Below are positions 58,564 through 64,000 of a stretch of 64,000 nucleotides of DNA, one piece after another. Position numbers and translations under genes: made by a program. The notes under the pieces are model-generated. The model was not told the DNA's origin, made no database searches, and worked only from the letters and a program-made list of their open reading frames with translations. The stretch spans positions 930,001-994,000 of the forward strand of contig NZ_CP048020.1 in the NCBI RefSeq assembly GCF_010365865.1, written 5' to 3'. Position 1 is the first letter of the stretch; the number at the start of each line of letters is the position of its first letter. Source of the stretch: Treponema vincentii. Lineage in GTDB: Bacteria > Spirochaetota > Spirochaetia > Treponematales > Treponemataceae.

Positions 58564-59304
58564 ATGGATTTTGGAAAGGAAGCAATCGAAAAGATTGAAA
58601 GTTTGGTAAAGGATAGTTTTATCGTACAAGTAGACGGCAAAACGTACAGCGCACGGGATTTGAATCCGGTGTTGTATGAACCGAAAGCAAAAGCGGTTTG
58701 TGTTGCAACGCTTACAGGGTTTGTCGATTTTGTCGAACGGAATATTGATGAACTTGATTTAATCAATTCCTACATTGCCGTTATCGACAGTCCGCAATTG
58801 GTCGCTTTGCGTTCTACTCTTTTAGATCAACAGAGAGAGCGCGAAACTCTTTTAACTGCAAGCCTTGATAGTAACATGAAAACATTTCCGTTCGGAACTT
58901 TCATGCCGCAAGAAGAATTTATCATCAAGCTGCATTCCCTTTTTGAGGAGAAAGATGGCGATGATTTTGAATATGTGGCAATGATCGTTTCAAAAGTAAC
59001 GCAGGCAAATACTGCGGATACTCTCGATGACGGCATTACACAGCACGTAACGGTCAAAAAGGGCATAAGCGGTGCATTGAAGGAATCAAGTATGACTAAG
59101 CCGATTGTTCGACTTTCTCCATACCGAACATTCAGAGAAATCGAACAGCCGGAGGGACAGTTTTTATTGCGTATACGCACCGACGACAGAGGAAATGCGG
59201 AAGTTGCCTTATTCGAGGCTGACGGAGGGGTGTGGCGTAATGAAGCGCGCTTACGGATTGCCGCATACTTGAAAGAACATATCAAAGTATCGGTGATTGC
59301 TTAA
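58564..59304 (+). CDS. DUF2303-like phage protein
   Basis: The 246-residue protein shows the pattern of DUF2303 phage proteins: a middle ESLFEEKDGDDFEYV-like helical part, VTVKKGISG, and the C-terminal VRLSPYRTFREIEQPEGQFLLRIR segment. Members are found near recombination genes in many phages; their role is unknown. The start is four bases after the upstream gene. A hairpin-like CCTGC/GCAGG follows the stop at 59318-59337. Confidence 0.68.
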   Translation: MDFGKEAIEKIESLVKDSFIVQVDGKTYSARDLNPVLYEPKAKAVCVATLTGFVDFVERNIDELDLINSYIAVIDSPQLVALRSTLLDQQRERETLLTASLDSNMKTFPFGTFMPQEEFIIKLHSLFEEKDGDDFEYVAMIVSKVTQANTADTLDDGITQHVTVKKGISGALKESSMTKPIVRLSPYRTFREIEQPEGQFLLRIRTDDRGNAEVALFEADGGVWRNEARLRIAAYLKEHIKVSVIA

Positions 59305-59366
59305 CACCTTTACTCCCTGCTGCTTTTATATCGGCAGGGGGTATTTCCTTAAAAGGATATTGAAGC

Positions 59367-61880
59367 ATGACATACGAAGAATTTTTGAAAGAGAAAATCG
59401 CAATTGCATCATCAAGCGGTTTTTCTGTAGCCGAAAATGACATACATCCTATTTTAAAGCCTCATCAAAAAGATGCCGTAAAGTGGGCAATCGCCGGAGG
59501 CTGCCGTGCAATATTTGCAAGTTTTGGGCTTGGAAAAACAATCATGCAACTTGAGATACTCCGCTTGATTTTAGCAAGAGAAGGTGGCAAGGCGTTGATT
59601 GTAACACCTTTGAATATCGTTGACGAATTTTATCACGATGCGCAAACATTGCTTGATAATCTTCCTGTACGCTATATTAAAACACAGGAAGATATAGAGG
59701 TTGCAAGTGAAGCAATTCTTATTACAAACTACGAGCGGGTGCGGGACGGGAATATCAATCTTGAATCGTTCACTGCATGCAGTTTAGATGAAGCATCTGT
59801 TTTGCGCTCTTACGGCTCTAAAACGTATCAAGAGTTTTTACCGAAGTTTAAAAATATACGCTATAAGTTTGTTGCAACAGCGACGCCCTCTCCGAATAAA
59901 TATAAAGAGCTTATCCATTACGCGGGCTTTTTAGGCGTAATGGATACCGGTCAAGCTCTTACCCGTTTTTTTAAACGGGATAGCACGAAAGCTAACAATC
60001 TTACACTTTATCCGCATAAAGAAAAAGAATTTTGGATATGGGTTTCCACGTGGGCGCTTTTTATTACAAAGCCTTCTGATGTCAATCCTTCCTATTCTGA
60101 TAGCGGCTATAATTTACCGGCGCTCAATGTTATCTATCATAAGGTATCGGTTGATGATGCAACAGCCGGATATGAAGATGACGGGCAAGTAAAAATGTTT
60201 CGAGATGCCGCGCTCGGTTTAAAAGAAGCATCGAAAGAAAAGAGAGACAGTATCAGCGATCGAGTAGCGCAAACACTTCAGATAGTGCAGGCCGCCCCTG
60301 ACGATCATTTTATCCTCTGGCATAATTTAGAAGCAGAGAGGCACGCTCTTCAAAAAGCCTTCCCTGATGCAGGTTTTGTGTATGGCAGTCAAGATCTTGA
60401 AAAGAACGTCGAAATTACGAGGGCGTTTAAAAGTGGCAAATTGCAATATCTTGCAACTAAGCCTGATATATCGGCGCAAGGCGGCAATATGCAATATCAT
60501 TGCCACAAATGTATTTTTGTCGGTATTGATTATAAGTTCAATGATTTTATTCAAGCCGTACACCGCATCTATCGGTTTCAACAGTCTCATCCGGTTGAAG
60601 TACATATTATCTATACCGAAAGTGAACAAGCGGTATTAAAGGCATTAGAGGAGAAATGGGAGCAGCATAAGCATCTTGTATTCCAGATGACAGAGATTGT
60701 CCGTAAATACGGATTGTCTTCAATAACACTTGCAGAAAAGCTCGCTCGCACCATCGGTGTTGAAAGAAAGGTCGTTGAAGGGAAATGTTTCAAAGCGGTG
60801 TTAAACGATAACTGTATCGAGCTTCCTACAATGGCAGATAACACGGTTGATCTTGTTGTTACCTCAATTCCGTTTAGCAATCACTACGAGTATACCCCGA
60901 CATATAACGATTTCGGACACAACGAAAATAACGAGAAATTCTTTCAACAGATGGATTTTCTCACTCCGCACCTCTTGCGGGTATTAAAACCCGGGCGACT
61001 TGCCTGTATCCATGTCAAAGACCGTATCTTGTTCGGTAATGCGACCGGAGACGGAATGCCGACAGTGGATCCTTTTAGCGACATGACAGTATTCCATTTT
61101 TTAAAGCATGGGTTTCGCTATATGGGGCGCATTATTATCACCACCGATGTCGTACGGGAAAACAATCAAACCTATCGGCTCGGATGGAGTGAGCAATGTA
61201 AAGACGGTTCAAAAATGGGTGTAGGATGCCCTGAATACATTCTGCTTTTCCGAAAGCTCCCAACCGATACGACGAAAGCATACGCAGATACGCCGGTACA
61301 AAAGACGAAAGAAGCATACAGCCGCGGCCGCTGGCAAATTGATGCGCACGCATATTGGAGATCAAGTGGTAATAGGCTCGTAACACTTGAGGAATTAAAA
61401 GAATGTCCGGTATCCGATATGCAAAAATTGTACCGGCGCTATTCAAAAGAACATATTTATGACTACAGCGAACATGTCCGGCTCGCAGAAGAACTGGACG
61501 AGGCACGGAAACTCCCGGCTTCATTTTCTGTTATTAGCAACGCTTCTCCAAGTGAGTATGTATGGGATGATGTCAATCGTATGTATACGCTCAATAGCGA
61601 GCAGTCTCGAAAAGCGCTGAATATGCACATTTGCCCGCTGCAAACAGATGTCGTTGAACGCCTTATTGAGCGATATTCAAATTCAGGTGAGGTTGTCTAC
61701 GATCCGTTTGCGGGCCTTTTTACCGTGCCGTATATTGCCGTAAAAAAAGGCCGCTATGGTATTGGGCATGAGTTAAACGAGATTTCATTTAATGATGGCG
61801 TTGCGTATTTGAAAGAAGCTGATATTGAAAAGACAGTGCCAACGCTTTTTGATTTTGATGATTTTAAAATTGCAAAATAA
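59367..61880 (+). CDS. Fusion of an SNF2-like helicase with a DNA methyltransferase
   Basis: The 837-residue protein combines two enzymes. The N-terminal ~450 residues form an SF2/SNF2-like ATPase: ASFGLGKTIMQLEIL (Walker A), ACSLDEASVLRS (motif II, DEAS), FVATATPSPN (motif III), and QAVHRIYRFQQ (motif VI). The C-terminal ~350 residues form an amino-methyltransferase with motif IV TSIPFSNHYEY (near residue 500), followed by motif I VYDPFAGLFTVPYIAVKKGRYGIGHEL (near 795). This is the beta-class order. The usual S/D/N-P-P-Y is SIPF, so activity is not assured. The role could be host-restriction evasion or DNA modification coupled to translocation. Confidence 0.83.
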   Translation: MTYEEFLKEKIAIASSSGFSVAENDIHPILKPHQKDAVKWAIAGGCRAIFASFGLGKTIMQLEILRLILAREGGKALIVTPLNIVDEFYHDAQTLLDNLPVRYIKTQEDIEVASEAILITNYERVRDGNINLESFTACSLDEASVLRSYGSKTYQEFLPKFKNIRYKFVATATPSPNKYKELIHYAGFLGVMDTGQALTRFFKRDSTKANNLTLYPHKEKEFWIWVSTWALFITKPSDVNPSYSDSGYNLPALNVIYHKVSVDDATAGYEDDGQVKMFRDAALGLKEASKEKRDSISDRVAQTLQIVQAAPDDHFILWHNLEAERHALQKAFPDAGFVYGSQDLEKNVEITRAFKSGKLQYLATKPDISAQGGNMQYHCHKCIFVGIDYKFNDFIQAVHRIYRFQQSHPVEVHIIYTESEQAVLKALEEKWEQHKHLVFQMTEIVRKYGLSSITLAEKLARTIGVERKVVEGKCFKAVLNDNCIELPTMADNTVDLVVTSIPFSNHYEYTPTYNDFGHNENNEKFFQQMDFLTPHLLRVLKPGRLACIHVKDRILFGNATGDGMPTVDPFSDMTVFHFLKHGFRYMGRIIITTDVVRENNQTYRLGWSEQCKDGSKMGVGCPEYILLFRKLPTDTTKAYADTPVQKTKEAYSRGRWQIDAHAYWRSSGNRLVTLEELKECPVSDMQKLYRRYSKEHIYDYSEHVRLAEELDEARKLPASFSVISNASPSEYVWDDVNRMYTLNSEQSRKALNMHICPLQTDVVERLIERYSNSGEVVYDPFAGLFTVPYIAVKKGRYGIGHELNEISFNDGVAYLKEADIEKTVPTLFDFDDFKIAK

Positions 61881-61892
61881 CGGAGCTTCAAT

Positions 61893-62777
61893 ATGGCGGA
61901 AAGTTTTATCTTTTATGAAACCTTTTCAAAACAATTAAAACTATTAGACAAAGAATTGCGCTATCAGTTTTATGAAGCGATTGTTGAATACGGGCTTTAT
62001 GGTACGACGCCTCATTTTACGGGGCTTGAGGCGTGTGCATGGCTTCCAATACAAGAAGCTATCGACAATGCCAAAGCCCGCCGCATAAAAAACACCGAAG
62101 ACGGGAAAAAAGGCGGACGGCCTGAAATACCGCAAGAAATACAGCAGGCAGTCTGTGAAGATTTAGAAGCAGGGATGACGCAAAAAGAAACCGCTGAAAA
62201 ACATGGAGTATCACAACAAGTTGTATCAAAAATTAAAAAAGAGGTTTATGGTACCACGTACTATAAACCCTCGTCAAATACCACAAACCTTGATGTAGAT
62301 GTAGATGTTGATGTAGATGTTGATGTTGATGTAGATGTTGATGTTAATGGTGATGGTAATGAAATAGTATCCCCGCCGGAAGAACCGGACGGGGGTGTAA
62401 AGCCTTCGCCTGTTAAAAAAACACAAACAATTCCGGAACAAGCGGAGCGTTTAGCGCACCTACTCTATGACCTCCACCGGCAGGTAGATCCTCACTTCAC
62501 TACCAGTCAAAAGCATATCGAGCAATGGGCGAGAGATATCGAAAAACTCAACCGTATTGATAAACGCAGCTATGAAGACATTGAAAAAGTAATCCGTTGG
62601 GCTAAAACGGCGGGGAACTTCTGGTGTCCAAATATCATATCCGGTTCAAAGCTGCGAGAAAAATATCCGCAGGTATTTTTGCAAATGCAACAGCAATACA
62701 CCCGCTCCCCACCGGAAGGAAAGAATAAGCGATTCGATTGCAATGTAACCGGCACTCAAGAAGAGATGCCGTTTTAA
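61893..62777 (+). CDS. Phage replication protein with HTH and SSB-like C-terminal tip
   Basis: The 294-residue protein has an N-terminal DUF6291-like part (SFIFYETFSKQLKLLDKELRYQFYEAIVEYGLYGTTP) and a helix-turn-helix (MTQKETAEKHGVSQQVVSKIKK, about 98-120). A (Asp-Val)9 stretch coded by nine GATGTW hexamers (62292-62345) comes next, then a helical domain (about 185-260) and the C-terminus TQEEMPF. This resembles the initiator/primosome proteins next to a DnaC-like loader, which is indeed the next gene. The EEMPF end resembles SSB-type docking tips. Confidence 0.72.
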   Translation: MAESFIFYETFSKQLKLLDKELRYQFYEAIVEYGLYGTTPHFTGLEACAWLPIQEAIDNAKARRIKNTEDGKKGGRPEIPQEIQQAVCEDLEAGMTQKETAEKHGVSQQVVSKIKKEVYGTTYYKPSSNTTNLDVDVDVDVDVDVDVDVDVNGDGNEIVSPPEEPDGGVKPSPVKKTQTIPEQAERLAHLLYDLHRQVDPHFTTSQKHIEQWARDIEKLNRIDKRSYEDIEKVIRWAKTAGNFWCPNIISGSKLREKYPQVFLQMQQQYTRSPPEGKNKRFDCNVTGTQEEMPF

Positions 62778-62792
62778 GCTCAAGGAGGAATT

Positions 62793-63555
62793 ATGCGCAC
62801 ATGTGAAATAGAGCAAGCAAAAAACTATATTCCGCACTTTCGCGGCAGAGAGGAAACCTTTCACTGTGAAAAGCATGGAAATGTGCAGGTAATGCACCTA
62901 GAAGGATCGACCAAGCCGCCTAAATGCCCTGTGTGTATACAGGAGCGTGAAGAACAAAAAAAGAGAGAAGAAAAACTTGAAGAGCAGCGAATAAAAGAGC
63001 TCAAAGCAATGGGCATCCGCGACAAATATTTTAACGAAAGTTTTATCACGTATGAGCCGCAAAATGAAAAAGCAGCGAAATATCTTCACGATCTTTATGA
63101 GCTTGCCAAAAAATCCGCGCGATACATTCGTGCTGATGTACGGTAATAGCGGCACGGGCAAAAGCCACCTTGCAAGCGCGGCGGTTGTGCTTAACAACGC
63201 GGAATATACAACATGGCAATTCTTAGACTTGAGAATTCGATCGACGTATAACAGCTACGCGGCAAAAAAAACAGAATACCAGATGATAATGCACTATTGC
63301 ACTATTCCGTTTCTTGTTATCGACGAAATCGAGAAAGGAAAGAACGAAGAAGCGAAAAGCAACTGCTTATCGCTTATTTGTCGTGAACGGCACGAACGCA
63401 ATCGCCCGCTCTGGCTTGCGGGTAATTGTAATTACGAGTGGGTAAAAGAAATGCTTGATAGCTCTGTAATTGATCGGCTAAAAGAAAAGGGCAAGTCGTT
63501 CAATTTCGACTGGGAAAGTTACCGACCGAAGCTACGGGAAGCGGAAGCGATTTAG
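62793..63555 (+). pseudogene. DnaC-like helicase loader, one frameshift
   Basis: The first part (117 residues) has a zinc-ribbon-like pattern (CEKHGNVQVMHLEGSTKPPKCPVC) and a helical linker. The second has the AAA ATPase core: LMYGNSGTGKSHLASA (Walker A), TIPFLVIDEIEKG (Walker B) and LSLICRERHERNRPLWLAGNCNYE. A six-A run at 63108-63113 breaks the frame; five A give AKNPRDTFVLMYG, restoring a 253-residue DnaC/IstB-type loader. AAGGAGG precedes the start. It would load the host replicative helicase onto phage DNA, next to the replication protein gene. Confidence 0.83.
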
Positions 63556-63575
63556 AGAGGAGGAGAAAAAATAAA

Positions 63576-63905
63576 ATGCTAACTTTTCCACTGAAAAAAG
63601 AATGGTATGAAAAAATCAAAAGCGGCGAGAAAACAATAGAGTATCGGGAAATAAAACCGTATTGGACGCGAAGGATTTCCCTCACTGTTTTAAAATATGG
63701 GGAACATCATTGGGATTTTGATAAGAAGCCACATATCTTTGATAATTTTCCTGCCCCCTGTATTTTTCGCTTAGGCTACACAAAAGAAAGGCTAGAAGCG
63801 TGGATTACAAAAATTGAGGTTGTAGACGGTAGAGATACGGATTTACACATAGATAAACCGGTGTATGCCATACATATCACTAATGTTACGGAGGTAAAAC
63901 AATGA
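63576..63905 (+). CDS. ASCH-domain protein
   Basis: The 109-residue protein starts LTFPLKKEWYEKIKSGEKTIEYREIKPYWTRRI, the pattern of ASCH-type (PUA-like beta barrel) proteins, with the basic/aromatic cluster KTIEYRE near residue 20. The rest (FDNFPAPCIFRLGY, ITKIEVVDGRDTDLHIDKPVYAIHI) fits the barrel. Members bind RNA or modified nucleosides, and some are N4-acetylcytidine hydrolases. GAGGAGGA is upstream. It overlaps the next gene by four bases. Confidence 0.78.
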   Translation: MLTFPLKKEWYEKIKSGEKTIEYREIKPYWTRRISLTVLKYGEHHWDFDKKPHIFDNFPAPCIFRLGYTKERLEAWITKIEVVDGRDTDLHIDKPVYAIHITNVTEVKQ

Positions 63906-64000
63906 CAATCGAAGAAATGAAAGCAAAAGGGTTTAAGCGGTATTCGGCGTATATCAAAAAACTGATCTATACAGAGGAAATTGAAGTATGGGCAAGGAAC
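63902..64000 (+). CDS. Phage gene, cut by the window end
   Basis: The first 33 codons read MTIEEMKAKGFKRYSAYIKK and on, in an ATGA overlap with the previous stop. The beginning is basic and helical. It cannot be classified from this length. Confidence 0.45.
   Translation, partial: MTIEEMKAKGFKRYSAYIKKLIYTEEIEVWARN

Overview
The window reads as a moderately AT-rich spirochaete chromosome, most likely an oral-type Treponema. The basis is gene content: a Tp32-like MetQ lipoprotein, many lipoproteins with spirochaete-style lipoboxes, a class I fumarase, a GTP-type PEP carboxykinase, an AI-2E family permease, and a TvpA-like lipoprotein ending in a diversity-generating-retroelement (DGR) type variable tip. 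Species was not determined; no rRNA or tRNA gene was found.

Bases 1-41,700 are chromosomal backbone. They hold central carbon metabolism (class I aldolase, iron alcohol dehydrogenase, ApbE, PEPCK, fumarase), tRNA modification (DusB, QueH), a TatD nuclease, an outer-membrane barrel protein, an ABC-F ATPase, an amino-sugar operon (nagA-nagB), DAHP synthase, RNase H, a sirtuin, a sugar ABC importer operon with an M81 peptidase, an envelope cluster (serine protease with a barrel-like C-terminus, lipoprotein, secreted protein), an MCP and a short HPF. Many intergenic gaps hold multi-arm hairpin elements in at least three families, whose stems differ between copies by compensating changes while the loops stay the same.

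Bases 41,800-49,650 are accessory: a decayed IS, a hairpin element, a sigma70-like promoter running straight into an octanucleotide array of about 19 units, a small unknown gene, and a 1468-residue lipoprotein. That lipoprotein has a stalk of nine InlB-type repeats and a C-terminal FGE/C-type-lectin-fold domain whose last ~45 residues look like a DGR variable region. It is followed by about 500 bases of highly structured, probably non-coding sequence with an H-type pseudoknot.

Bases 49,650-64,000 are the early half of a prophage: an XRE repressor with a divergent perfect promoter, a ribbon-helix-helix protein with its own repeat-rich promoter, a DnaJ-domain protein, many small proteins, a Sak4-like ATPase, a nuclease-DUF1351 fusion, an SSB-like DUF669 protein, a helicase-methyltransferase fusion, a replication protein and a DnaC-like loader. 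No integrase or structural genes are in view, so the prophage continues past the right edge.

Six otherwise intact genes are broken only by single extra bases in homopolymers (nine events, all +1). This points to sequencing or assembly error at least as much as to true gene decay, so the genes marked pseudogene for this reason may be functional.
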